64,000 nucleotides of DNA. It comes from Saururus chinensis (Eukaryota > Streptophyta > Magnoliopsida > Piperales > Saururaceae). A program made the translations under genes and the position numbers. The stretch lies in the NCBI GenBank assembly GCA_035235625.1, contig CP141147.1:29804756-29868755 (forward strand), given 5' to 3'. Of the stretch, positions 35,801 to 46,272 are shown in pieces. The notes beneath the pieces were generated by a model. The model saw nothing but the letters and a program-made list of their open reading frames with translations. It searched no databases and was not told the DNA's origin. Numbering within the stretch: the stretch's first letter is position 1; each line of letters starts with the position of its first letter.

Positions 35801-38800
35801 AGAGCTTACTCATATGCTTCAAGATAATGGTGCTCGCCTTCATGCCTTGACCAAATCAGTCAGTATGAGTCTCTGCCGGGGGTTGATCTTGTGTTTCTCA
35901 ACCTAGTGGCTGCAGTGACTGCTAAATCAAATGTTGCTAGTGATAGCGGTGGCCATGATGGATGAAATTCCGAATCTGATAACAGATATTGCATCAACTA
36001 TAAACCTTCTAGCCATCTTATCAATGCATGATGGACTATTTTATAATGTGTTTTTTTTTGGACAAATTTTCTGATGTTCCCAACTGCGTTAAGGTGAAGT
36101 ATAAAATCTCCAATATCTATGCTGGTATCTCCTACATCCGCTCCACAAGCTCTAACTCTAGGAGGGTCTATTTCGATTTCCAATGAAGATCTGCATCAAC
36201 TGTGGGCGGATCTTAATCGTCTAATGTAGATGGTTCAACAACCATCTCTTTCTTGTGTTTTTGTTACAAATGCAGGCACTAATGTTTATGGTGCAAAATG
36301 GTTGATTGATTCTAGGGCCACTAATTAGTGATCATGCCAACTGTGCTCTGTTTATCACTTTACTTGCTTTTTAATACTATAAATATTAGCTTTGCTCATG
36401 GAACTTCTACATCAAATCCCATTTGGGGTACCATTTTTTCTTGCACCTAACCTTTTTCTCCGCAGTATACTCAATGCTTCTTTTTTTCCAGAGTGTAATC
36501 TCTATTAGCATATCAACTATGGTTTTCCATTGCGACATTATCTTTTTTGGCTAATGTTGTGTTTTACCATAATTGCCCGTGAAGAAGAGAATTGTTATAG
36601 GGCGTGATGAGACCAATGGGCTTTATTTTTTGGACGTGGATCTTGCAGTGCCTCTTATGCAGCATGTCAACCGTCGGCATCTCCTTCGGTGGCATTGTTG
36701 TTTAGGTCATCCTAGTGTACCCATCCTTATGCAATCTCTCAAGGAATAATCTTGTGATGCATGTGACAGGCAAACATAAGCAACTAAGTTTTCTACCCAA
36801 GTTGTGTGTCCTGTGTTAGTCCAATTAGGTTGATTCATTCTGATGTATGGGGACCTGTTTACACTTCTACCATATTCAAATTTCCATATTTTATCATTAT
36901 TGTAGATAATTATTCACAAATGACTCATTTATTTAACGAAAGATAGGCCGAAATGCTTTTCTATTTTCAAAGCTTTTCAAGCAAATATCTAAACACAATT
37001 TAATTTTCTATCTCTGTGTTGCGATCTGATAATGCTCTTGAATAAATCTCATGCTTTTAAAAAATATTTTCTTACACATGGCATGAATCCTCCTGTGCAC
37101 CTACACCACAACAAAAAGACTTGGCTGAAAGAGAAAATTGATAACTCTTCTTCTCAGATAGCTGGCATTGAGCTGTGCTTGCCTATACCTCCACTTCTAG
37201 CTTCAGAGTCTCATACACTGGCCATAAACAGACCAGCCACATCTATTTCCCAACCACAAAAAGTTTAAATGAGGTTCCACAAGGACTCTCCACACCTGTT
37301 CTCACCCTTCTACCAGTGGCATTTCTATCATGCTTCCTTCAGGTTTTCCTACAATTCTCAGCCCATTGACTCTTCCTGTTATTTCCTATTGTAATGCAGA
37401 AGGGCTCTCATCTACTACCCATCATCCTATAAGTGATCATGTTTCATATGATTTCCTGTCCCTAACTCATAAAAAATTTACTTTTTCCTTGTTCTCTGTT
37501 TTAATTATTTGATCACATCATTATGCATACAAACATAGATTGAAGAAGCACGTGGTTGGATGATGAGATTGATGCTTTTTTATTAGATCACACATGGGTC
37601 CTTACTGACCTTCCTCCAGGTAAGCATGTAATTGGATGTCCATGTGTGTACCCCATTAGGTATAAGCCGGATGGCATCATCGCAAATCTTCTTCAGCGCC
37701 CCAAAGCCCATTTGGTTGCCAAGGGATTTAGACAGCTCAGAGTGAATAATTTTGAAATATTCTAACAGTTGCTATATTAATCTTCCTTCATGTTATCATC
37801 TTCGGAAGATATCGGATACCATCTTTGGATAACATTGGACTGATGTGTTGACTGCCATATTGCTGTGATTTGTTTTTCTAAAGTTTTTCTTTCTCTATAT
37901 AGACATGCGATACTACGAAGTTTCTTTATGTATCAAGTAATCTCAGTTTATAAATGAAGGCTGGTTGTAGCATCAATGCATCACAACTTGTCTAATTCTT
38001 CTTCTTTCTCTTCCTTCTTATTTATTCTTCTTGTTTTGTCTTGTTAATTCATTCCAATATTCCTGATATGTTTTTTTTATATATTCACAATATACTTAAA
38101 AATACAAATAACTGAACTATAAAGCCCATATATTAACGTTACATATGTGAAACAAATAGATTACATAAGAAAGACAAGCCAGCTTGATTCGGGTCATGCT
38201 GAAATTGAGTTGTCTCGACTCTGCTTGAAATCTGGTCAAGCTCAAGCCCAGATGGACAAAAGCTTGAGTTGGCTTGGCTAGTAATCACCTCCACATATGC
38301 ACGTCCACACCAAAAGGGGAGGGTGGAGAAAAATTATGACAAAAAGAATACATGGATACTATCATATACTCTGCCATAAAATTTTCATTTATATACCTAG
38401 CTTACTTGTATATGACGCTTCAACTCAATGTGAAGACTTGTTAGCATCCATGCAATTCAAAACAGTTTCAATAAGCTAAATTGCAAAATCAATAGGACTC
38501 AGCCAAGAAGCAACATTAACAGTTAAATTTGGAGTGAACAAAAGCCACAAATCAGTACTTATCCTTCATCTTGTAAATCTCAAAAACAGAGCAAGACTCT
38601 ATTGCTAGTAATGTATAATCAGAAACACAATCCAAGAAACATCCCACAAGAACAACACACAAAGCACCCTTTATGACATCAATGAATCTTAAGTAATCAT
38701 GTTCTACATTTTCTTCTGTAGCGCTTATCAGAGGAATTCCCAATTTATTGGATCTGAAATATTCATTTTCATGACTTAGACTGAAAAGGAGAAGAAATTG

Positions 38801-39382
38801 CATTAACAGATGACCAGAAACCTTACCTTGCATTACCGGGCTATGATAATTAGGCACTTTTCCTTTGACCTCTTTCCATGACGATACATAACTGCCACAG
38901 GGTTCACCCTTTTCTCCTTCTGAAATTCCACTCCAAGGACCTGCCTGCTCTGATGAGCGGGCGAAACTACCCAAACTAGGCGGAAGGCCAACTTCAAAAG
39001 ATCCGCCCATGGGCAATGGATATTTAGGATAATAAGGTTCAGCTTCTGCGACTGGAAGACTGGTTGGTGATACTGCTTCTCGGGCGTAAGAGAAAACATG
39101 ATTGGGGCTCAAAGATGGTAAATGGGTATCATGCGAACGAGATATAGGGTAGTTGTTTTCCACTATATGTGCCAAATCCGTATCAGAAACCGCTGAAGGA
39201 GGATGAATATGAAGCCAATTGTCAGCGATAGGAGTGGGAGAGTAATGAGTCAAATCTCCTACCGGCCCTGTAGATTGAGAATTTAGATTGAATTTAGGCG
39301 CTGATCGATCGACAGTGAAAGGTGGAGCTAAGGGTGACAGTGTGGACGACGATCCAAGGCCGAAAAAGCCAGAACCCGCCAT
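29186..39382 (-). CDS. Five-exon gene, conserved plant protein of unknown function (989 aa)
   Basis: Exons on the minus strand are 39382-38827, 32370-30938, 30306-30127, 30055-29878 and 29808-29186. All borders are GT/AG and phases match (1, 0, 0, 1), giving an uninterrupted 989-residue frame from ATG to TAA. The protein starts MAGSGFFGLGSSSTLSPLAP and is Ser/Pro/Asn-rich and mostly low complexity. There are two conserved-looking helical stretches. One near residues 610-655 contains IYNLSKLLLSSWYFDLNTL and FVIDNLNACISAR. The other, about 740-770, contains NLWIEAEAALCSMKFKLQ. The C-terminus (about 880-989) holds a GRPVKMTNLDFGEDSNPWPY block. I recognise this as a plant family without assigned function; some members have been labelled dentin-sialophosphoprotein-like, which says nothing of role. 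Intron 1 is 6456 bp and full of transposons; introns 2-4 are 631, 71 and 69 bp. Confidence 0.85.
29878..30055 (-). CDS. Exon 4 of the 989-aa gene
   Basis: 178 nt containing the conserved NLWIEAEAALCSMKFKLQ helix. The acceptor is TGTATAG and the donor is AAAAG followed by GTAAGT. Confidence 0.85.
30127..30306 (-). CDS. Exon 3 of the 989-aa gene
   Basis: 180 nt, residues 664-723, phase 0 at both ends. The acceptor is TTTTCCAG and the donor is CAG followed by GTACCA. Confidence 0.8.
30938..32370 (-). CDS. Exon 2 of the 989-aa gene
   Basis: The largest exon, 1433 nt, residues 186-663. The acceptor is TGTCTTAG followed by GTTTCAG, and the donor is CAG followed by GTATGA. Joining to exon 1 restores a Gly codon and the frame without a stop. 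Confidence 0.85.
32486..32569. mobile_element. Stowaway-like MITE in intron 1 of the 989-aa gene
   Basis: The left end CATCTCATATTAATAATTCC and right end GGGACTATTAATGTGGTACAGAGGGAG are inverted family members flanked by TA on both sides. It sits only 116 bp from the exon 2 acceptor. Confidence 0.7.
33513..34124. mobile_element. Possible non-autonomous hAT-like element in intron 1
   Basis: The left end GGGGGCGTTTGGCAACGGAT and right end ATTTGTCAAACAACCCC form inverted repeats sharing GGGG..GTTTG.CAA. Short internal phrases such as GGTATTGCCAAACA and ATTGCCAAACAAGATATG repeat the TIR theme near the right end. No transposase coding or clear target duplication was seen. Confidence 0.5.
34262..34480 (+). 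repeat. 5' LTR of the intronic Copia element
   Basis: Aligns with 37791-38056. The PBS-like TGGTATGAAGAT follows directly. Confidence 0.7.
35528..35805 (+). mobile_element. Second LTR with primer binding site inside the Copia element
   Basis: A 265-bp segment starting TGTTAATCAAAG and ending CTGTCTACAACA is followed after one base by TGGTATCAGAGC (35794-35805), a perfect methionine-initiator tRNA primer site. A TTTTATTAGTAAGAAAATCAATGAAAT segment inside it looks like an LTR polyadenylation region. It is unrelated to the Copia LTRs that surround it and no partner LTR was found, so it is either a truncated nested element or a recombination product. Confidence 0.6.
37791..38056 (+). repeat. 3' LTR of the intronic Copia element
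   Basis: Starts TGTTATCATCTTCGGAAGAT and ends near AATTCATTCCA. It is longer than the 5' copy because of an extra CATCAATGCATCACAACTTG-type segment and a CTTCTT-rich stretch. Confidence 0.7.
38827..39382 (-). CDS. Exon 1 of the 989-aa gene
   Basis: Codes residues 1-185 plus the first base of a split Gly codon. The donor reads CAAG followed by GTAAGG. The ATG at 39382-39380 is the first in the frame and gives the MAGSGFFG start. Confidence 0.85.
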
Positions 39383-39454
39383 TTTTCGATCAGTAAAAAT
39401 CCATTACCCAATGAACTGATCAGAAAAGCTTCAAACTTTCTAAAAATCACTTCA

Positions 39455-39950
39455 CCTGTGGAGAAAGAAATCACTGAAATATATCAGAAACATAAACCCC
39501 AACGCCATTCAGATGAACAGCAACTGAGAACTACAGAGAACCATCAATTCATGCAGGAAACAGATGAAAAAAAAAAGTCAAGTCCATTAAAAAACCATAA
39601 AATTCTTAAAAGGCAGGAAATTGACAGAGAACAAGAAAGACCCAGATCATGAAATCCACTAGAAAGAGCAAAAGAGACCCATTCATGCCTTTTTTCACAA
39701 GGTTTTCAAGCATCCACAATAGTATACAAAACATACGAGACAAATTGAGGACAAAGACTATCAACCAGGTAAGAAGTTCGGAGAAAGATTAATGGAAGAC
39801 TCACTCCACCGTCGCCACTGAACCGAGGAGAATGATGGAAAGTACGAGGAGACTGGAGTTGGGGAGGGAGCGTTTCCAAAGTCTGACGCTTGATTGGCCC
39901 CGCTTCCCCTCTCCTCAGCCTTTTGGGCACTTTCTGGCATTTGCTTACGA
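39455..39950 (-). promoter_or_regulatory. Probable 5' leader of the 989-aa gene, with an intron
   Basis: Upstream of the ATG the minus strand offers a good acceptor, CTCCACAG, ending at 39456. It also offers a good donor, GTGAGT, starting at 39804. Together they would define a 349-bp leader intron between a short non-coding exon 39382-39455 and a first exon right of 39805. No stop-free coding extension is supported. This is splice-site inference only. Confidence 0.4.
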
Positions 39951-40446
39951 GCCAAGTTCAAGCACGGCAAATATTAATAAACAATTAAATTCCAGGCATC
40001 ACGCCGGGCACACGCGCCCACCTAAGGCTCATTCACGAGCGGAGTTGCTCACAGACGGAAAATATTGAGATGCACGAAAAGTATTTTAGTTTTTAAAATC
40101 GGAATAGTTAACAAGCGCCAAGGCGCTCTAAATTGTGCGCCGATATGCGCCGTATATATACTTGGTGTATACTAATGGGACTCTTTTAAAATTGATCCTA
40201 CCACCAACTTAAATGGGTGGCCAGGTTCGGGTTTTTTTTGTTCAATGAAGCATAAATTAGGTTTAATTGGGTAAATTTAAATTTAACTGGTAAATAACCT
40301 GACGTAAAAAATTTATCAAGTATGATCAAACCTGGTTTGATCGGCAGGGTCGATTGATTTTTAAAACATTTTAAAAAATAGCTGTAGTCAATTACCTCTC
40401 TTTGACATGTCTCCCCGTGCGTGCATCTTTTTCTATGCTTCAAGGG

Positions 40447-40660
40447 GCCTGATTTGAAATTGTCACCTTGAGTGAGTGAATTGTTTAGTTGTATATCAAA
40501 TAAGTCTTAGTTGTCTACACTTTGACCACCATTTTTGTACTTCATCCTCAAGTGCCTGATTTGAGAATGTCACCTTGCACTCGAGACATTGTATAGTTGT
40601 ATATAAAAAAGTCTAGTTGTCTATACTTAAGTCACATTTTTTATAGTTTACATTGACATG
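40447..40660. repeat. Tandem duplication, about 107-bp period
   Basis: GCCTGATTTGA.AATGTCACCTTG...ATTGT.TAGTTGTATAT.AAA..AGTCT.AGTTGTCTA.ACTT occurs at 40447 and again at 40554. Confidence 0.7.
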
Positions 40661-41171
40661 CTTACACCATGGCAGCCTGGCTTCGGCACTTAGCTTGCTC
40701 CTTTTGACATGCCCCCAACATATCAAACACCACCCCTCCATACTAATGCTCTTCTGAGTATTGCAACTTAAACAAGCCAAGATAATGATTCTAAGTCTTT
40801 AGATGAGTCCGGCCGACTCCTCAAGTTCTTAGTTGTCTCTTCAAAGGTGATGTTAGCCTTGAATTAGGCCTTCCCCATCCAAACGTTAACATCAAACTAA
40901 ACAATAATATTATGAGCTTCCTCCCTTCTGCATGTTCACCAAGGTCGAAGCACTCAACTGTCAACTTTGTCTATATTGTTGCCAGGCATCCTCCTTGGCC
41001 GCCTAACAAGAAGACCTAGCTCTAATCTAATATCACCTGTCACTTGGTTGCGTTAAAGGCAACCAATTGTGCAACACTTAGTTGAGGTGCCAAGCAATAC
41101 CTATCTAACTTGTCATGGGCCTAGCATAAAGCCATGAAACTATGTGTCTAGCCCGCTCGGCCAAGTCATAA

Positions 41172-41181
41172 ACTTGCCGCA

Positions 41182-41226
<45 letters not shown>
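41172..41226. repeat. (TG)n(TA)n compound microsatellite
   Basis: About seven TG units run straight into about eighteen TA units. Confidence 0.95.
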
Positions 41227-41227
<1 letters not shown>

Positions 41228-43211
41228 TTTATATGAGCCTTGGCTCATGTGAGTTTGCGTGAGCCCAAGTTCTATGGGCCATCGAATTTACTAGAGCCTG
41301 GTTCACGTAGGTGCGCATGAGCTTGAGCTCATATAAATGAGACTATATATGTATATATTATGAACTTGTTGGACCAGTGGAAGTACGGTGGGATAGGGGT
41401 GGTGCACCAATCAAAAATCAGCCTTTATGATTAAACTATAAAAATCATGCATACAACTCAAATCAATGAGCAATAAACATATCCAATCAAATAGATCATA
41501 CAATTAAGAATACAAAGAGGGACAATAGCGTACTAACTTGGGCTGTCCAGCCCTTGCATGCCCTTTAATCAATTGATTCGTCCACCACAATCACAAACAA
41601 CAAGCAATGGAGAAAGGGGAATACCTTTATGTGTTGATCCCTCACAAATCAATGCTTGGATTGAAGAAATCTCAGCAAAAACAACCCCTTCAATCAATCA
41701 CCACGTCCCTATCAATGGAGAAGCTCGTCTCCTTGATCTTGCTGGCCAATGGAGAGAGAGAGAGGAGAGGTAGGAGGGGCGGCTAGCAGGGGATTCCTCC
41801 CAAAGTAGTGCAGGCCGAACCACACAAGAGTAGAGGGGCAATTGATTTGGAGAGAGGAGGGAAGAATGGAGGGGGGCGGACTGCTCTAGGGCATCCCCTC
41901 CTCTCCTAAGCTTCCTCTTTTATACCCCCTTCATTTCCTCTCTTGAATGGGCTTATATGTGGGCTGATCTTAATTGGGCTATCCTTCTTTATTTCTTCCG
42001 GTTCAATTTGAGGTTCATATACAACGAGAGTGGGCTCTGTCTCTCAGAGCCCGCAGGGGCCTGGACCCCCTGTACATAGCCAAACCCGCTACAAGGTCGA
42101 CTCCTCGCTAAATACGGGTCCCACCCTCGACACTTAATTCGTATGTCTGAGCCCCATAACGTGTTAATGCACGGCCTAGTCAAATGCCTAGTGTGCATGT
42201 GTGACGTCGGCGGGTCTTAATCGAATTAGTGTAACAATAACATATGTGGGGTCGACACGATCGCCCCCACCAACCTTGGACCCCGTGGCCCATACCGGTT
42301 CACCCAAACCACGACAATGTTAAACCAAACCGGGCTCAAGCCCATACCATGGTCCTACAAACTTAACTCCCAATGGGCTCCTATATATACAAGGACTTAA
42401 CTAAGAAACATAGTCGAATGGGATGTAAGCCTCATTATAACTCCCAATGGCCTCCTAGCATAAGGCCTAGCGAACTAGCAAGTCTGCGCCATGCTGCATG
42501 GCTAGCCACCATACAAACACGCTACATTCATATCAACTTGTCATAAATCAAGAATTTCTAATTCCCATTTTGAAATATCAAAGTCGTTGCAACATGTAAA
42601 AAACTCTTTCAAAATGTTTTAAGAGGAAATCTTGAGTCGTGATCGTAGTTTTCTAACATATGGAGTATCAAATAATTTAAGTTTATAATAATAGTAAAAT
42701 ATATTATAAAATTAGCAAGGAATCATCGAAGTGCAAAGTACCTGATCATTTGGAACAAGAAAATACAGTCCAAATTGGCACATGTGTCTTAATACAATTC
42801 TAAAAAAACATTAATTATGTACAAATCTACAATGTGTGAAATTTTTGAGAAAAATAGTCTCATGATATTAAGATAAAGAAAATAACAAAATCTGCATTCA
42901 CCTTGGTGCAATCCTATCTTAGTTAAAGGAAGAGAGAACACTCATTATGGTATTTTTAGTAGTAAGGATGAATTCATTAAAGCTTTGAATCATATTGAGT
43001 TTAACACCAAAATTTTAAAAACAAATTCTTCAATGCAACTACTTGAAAGTAAATTTGATTACTTAGATAAACAATAAATGCATATAGCAAAACATTTTTT
43101 GTGTTCTAGATTTTTTTTATTTTTTAAAATCTTTTAACGATAGAAAAGAAAAGGCAAAAAATAATGAAAATCAAAGCCAAGTTTAGAAACTAAATCATGT
43201 CCCAAAAAAAA

Positions 43212-43316
43212 ACTAGTGCCTACGTGGCAAAAAGTAACACCATTTCGGTAAATATTTTTTATCCCTCTACTATTTTAGTAATTATTTTTTAATACTATTT
43301 ATATTATTTTCCCTTT
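43212..43316. repeat. Lone copy of the foldback-element terminus
   Basis: CCTACGTGGCAAAAAGTAACACC...TTTAATACTATTTATATTATTTTCCC parallels 45195-45296, the right end of the foldback element, and is inverted relative to 43430-43540. It appears to be a separate solo end of the same family. Confidence 0.6.
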
Positions 43317-43659
43317 TTAAATTGAAGTTGGGCATTTTATTGTCTTGCATATCCATCCTAATTCTAGATAAAACATAAATGCATTAAGTAGACTTCGAAG
43401 AATGGGAAAAAATATATTTTGCTTTGTTAGGAAAATTATATAAATAATATTAAAAAAATATTTACCAAAATAATGGAGAAATAAAAATATTTACCAAAAT
43501 AGTATTCATTTTAACCATGTAGTCTGGCACCTAAGTGGTTTTTTTTAAAAAAAATTATGATTTCATCCTTTTGAAGGACAAAATCAATATACTTAACTGA
43601 TTAAATTAGTACTATAATGACGAAATCAATACAATGTAATTCAATAATGACCTGATTTG

Positions 43660-43975
43660 TACTATCTTCTCCCTCTCCCCTCTCTCTTTCGGCTATCTCT
43701 CTTCTCTCTCTATCCTCTTTCTCTCTATTCTCTTTTTCTTCTCTCTCTCCTCTCTCTACTATCTCTCTCTTCACTCACTCACTCCTCTTTCTCTCTCTCT
43801 CTCACTCCCTCTCTCCTATCTCTTTCTCTCTCTATTCACTCTCTCTCTCCTATCTCTTTCAGTTATCTCTCTTCTTCTCTCTCCTCTCTCTTCACTCTCT
43901 CTTATCTCTCTCTTCACACACACTCTTCTCTATCTCTTCACTCTCTCCTCTCTTCTTTCTCTTTCTCTCTCTCAT
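43660..43975. repeat. Pyrimidine (CT) tract, left foldback arm
   Basis: Almost continuous CTCTCT/TTCTC sequence. The Ser/Leu open frames across it are artefacts of composition. Confidence 0.9.
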
Positions 43976-44143
43976 GCGTGCAAGCTCCACCTCTGAGGAG
44001 GAAAGGGGTGAAAATTGGAAATTTTAATTTTTTTTTCTTATTTATTATATATTAAATTAATACATTTTAAATAAAATATAATATATTTACGAATGATGAA
44101 ATTAATATGTTTTTTTAAAATTTTTATGATTTTGTCTTTTAAA

Positions 44144-44353
44144 AGAGAGGAGAGAGAAAAGATAGAGAAATAGGAGAGAAAGAGAAGAAGAGAGATAGCC
44201 GAAAGAGAGAGGAGAGAGAATGAAAAGTAAGAGAGGGAAGAGAGAGAGAGAAAGAAAAGAGAGAGGAAGAGAAAGAGATTGAATAGAGAGAGACGGAAGA
44301 GAGAGAGAGGGAAGAGAGAGAGAGAAATAAAAGAGAGAGGAAGAGAAAGAGGA
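44144..44353. repeat. Purine (GA) tract, right foldback arm
   Basis: GAGAGA/GAAAG sequence complementary to the left tract. Single-strand pairing would give a long homopurine-homopyrimidine duplex. Confidence 0.9.
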
Positions 44354-44427
44354 CAAATAATGTCATTATTGATTTTGTCTTTTAGAATGACGAAATGAGT
44401 TGAGTATATTGATTTCATCCTTTTGAA

Positions 44428-45134
44428 TAGGGGTGTTCATGGACGTCAATTGTCCATTCGTGTCCTTGTTTGTTTTTATATAAAATTGATAGCTTTTTTG
44501 TCTTGGCCGAACATGGATACAGACACATACAAAGTTTTTTGTCTGCACTAATATAGAGCTACGGCCACGAACATACCCTTGTCCATGTTCGTGTCCGTGG
44601 ACGTCTGCGTCCGCCACTCTTAATTAACATTCCCTTAAATATAGTAGTAATTATTACTAACTATTAGAAAAAAATAGAGTTTAGTTCCTATGTAGCATCT
44701 TAGGACAATACTAACAAGCTACATAGGCATTTGACTACTTAAAAACATGAATCCAGTACTATGTACCATGTTAGAACAGTCCTAACATGCTACATAGGAA
44801 CTAGACAGTTTAAAAATATAAATCTATAACTTATATAGCATGTTAGATTAATCTTAATATAATACATAGGTATTAAATAACTTGAAAACATAAATCTAGT
44901 ACCTATGTAACATGTTAAGACAACTTTTACATACTATAAAAGTGCTTAAAAACTTGAATTGGAATAAAAATTTAGGTGCTGAAATATTTGTCCATGTCCG
45001 TCCCGTGTCTGTAGCAGATAGACTTCGACAAAGTATAATGCGGACTAGGGCAGACACTGACAAGAGTTATTCAAATGACAAACGGACACAGACAACCCTC
45101 TGTCCGCGTCCGTTTTCGTTCGTGAACACCCCTA
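44428..45134. mobile_element. hAT-like element inserted in the foldback right arm
   Basis: The ends are TAGGGGTGTTCATGGACG and CGTTCGTGAACACCCCTA, about 15 bp of inverted repeat. They are flanked by 8-bp direct repeats CTTTTGAA (44420-44427) and CTTCTAAA (45135-45142), 6 of 8 identical, which is the hAT target length. Removing the insertion restores the foldback arm sequence CCTTTTGAAGGACAAAATC. The subterminal regions repeat GTCCGTG / CGTCCG motifs (44455-44610, 44990-45120). It encodes no transposase. Confidence 0.75.
44680..44945. repeat. Four tandem copies of a palindromic 70-76 bp unit
   Basis: CCTATGTAGCATGTTAGGAC and its complement form each unit. Copies start near 44685, 44757, 44833 and 44902, inside the hAT-like element. 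Confidence 0.7.
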
Positions 45135-45772
45135 CTTCTAAAGGACAAAATCAGAAAAAAAAATTAAAATAAAAATTACATAGGCATAAGAGCTTATATG
45201 GCACATACGTGGCCAAAACAAACACTATTTTGATAAATATTTTTCTTTCTTTGCTATTTTAATAAATATTTTTTAATATTATTTATATAATTTTCCCTTA
45301 TGAATATAATGTTATCTAATCCATTAATAATGCAAATAAATATCTAATATGATCATAGGGTGATTATTTTTTGTAAAATTCATGGGGCTTATGTTATTTA
45401 GTATATGAAAATAAAATGTCTAAAATAATATTAAACTTGATGATAAATATCAATTTCCTCTAGTGTGGTTAAATGCAGGTTTTAAAATATATATTACTAT
45501 GTGCATTTTGATCCTAGTAAATGCAATTTCCCCAGAGAAATTAAAGCCCAAATAAGCAAACAAACAATTAAATAAGTTGTATATTTCATATTGTTCATCA
45601 TGGAATTCTTAAGTGTGGATTACCTGCTAATGAGAAAATTATGTTGGCTCTTCATATCATCTCTTGTGCTTCGGTCCACCTTGAAAGAAATAACCAATGA
45701 AATGCTTTGTCCTAAGGTGGGCATATTCAACAATTTACATAACTATTAAAACAATATGGCTGAGCATTTTTA

Positions 45773-45876
45773 GTCCATCTGTCCCACATTAATAGCTCTA
45801 TTTAATTTTTTAAAATAAATTAAAATTAATTTATTTTAAAAAATCAAATAGAGCTATAAATGTGGGATGGAGGGAG
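45773..45876. mobile_element. Stowaway-like MITE, 104 bp
   Basis: Almost perfect hairpin: GTCCATCTGTCCCACATTAA ... TTTATAGCTC on one side is mirrored to ...AATGTGGGATGGAGGGAG on the other. TA flanks both ends (45771-45772, 45877-45878). Confidence 0.85.
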
Positions 45877-46272
45877 TACTTTTTTTATTGAACACTATAG
45901 TCAATTGGAGAGATTAAGTTGTCAAATTTTTTCAGTGAAGTGGCTTTTGCTAGAAATAGGACCACCATTGGAGAAGTTATTGAAACAAAAAATTAATATC
46001 AATTGGGGTAATATTGGATTATCACTGTCAAGCGAGAGGTGCTAGGGTTGAATCTAACGACATAATATGTGAGGGTGAATGAGTTCTTGCCTATCAAAAG
46101 ACAAAAGTGATTAGTAATATTTTTCTCAAAAATGACTCGGATCTAATGAAGAATGAGTTTTGTTAGCATTTCTAATAAAAGGAGGTTATTTTACTGAGAT
46201 AGTTATCACTTTCACAATTTTTTCTTCATTGATGATTAATTGAATATGGATATGCTTTGAAACAATGTTATA

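Larger units (their letters stand above)
34262..38056 (+). mobile_element. Broken Copia LTR retrotransposon in intron 1, opposite to the gene
   Basis: The 5' LTR (about 34262-34480) and 3' LTR (about 37791-38056) align along their length, for example GATATTGGACTGATTTGCTGACTGC against CATTGGACTGATGTGTTGACTGC. Both contain AGTTTATAAAT.GAGGCTGGTTGT and end TTGTCTTGTTAATTCATT. The primer site TGGTATGAAGAT (consensus TGGTATCAGAGC) starts at 34481. Fossil domains follow in Copia order. A gag-like segment with SWLLNSIEPNI lies at 35084-35360. A protease remnant WLIDSRATN lies near 36300 (usual DSGAT). A GRDETNGLYFLD pre-integrase segment lies near 36590, followed by a WHCCLGHPS zinc-binding remnant. 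Integrase LIHSDVWGP...VDNYSQMTHLF lies near 36830-36930. A reverse-transcriptase start (WVLTDLPPGKHVIGC...KPDG...HLVAKGFRQ) lies at 37556-37740. Most of RT and all of RNase H are gone. Confidence 0.85.
39960..43205. other. Intergenic sequence, probably old LTR material
   Basis: No gene is supported. 40447-40660 holds a two-copy duplication and 41170-41225 a dinucleotide repeat. 41380-42240 has the look of LTR sequence (GC-rich, many stop codons, GGGCCCC/GGGTCC phrases) but I could not find matched ends. 42540-43200 is AT-rich without features. Confidence 0.35.
43430..45296. mobile_element. Foldback-type element with long inverted arms
   Basis: The left end GGAAAATTATATAAATAATA is matched as an inverted repeat by the right end TATTATTTATATAATTTTCC. 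The inverted homology continues inward over more than 100 bp (GGTAAATATTTTT blocks, GCCA...TACGTGGC, then GATTTCATCCTTTTGAAGGA against its complement). Inside, a 300-bp pyrimidine tract (43660-43975) is mirrored by a purine tract (44144-44353). The match is specific, for example TCTCTTTCGGCTATCTCTCT on the left and its exact complement near 44195. A 707-bp hAT-like insertion lies in the right arm. No transposase is encoded. It may be a non-autonomous MULE-like foldback; the superfamily is not determined. Confidence 0.7.

Noticed and set aside
38552..38826. Continuation of exon 1 frame past 38827
   Set aside because: A canonical GTAAGG donor at 38826 joins in phase to exon 2; the continuation is intron read-through.
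43657..44418. Long Ser/Leu open frames on both strands
   Set aside because: They are produced by the CT and GA tracts of the foldback element.
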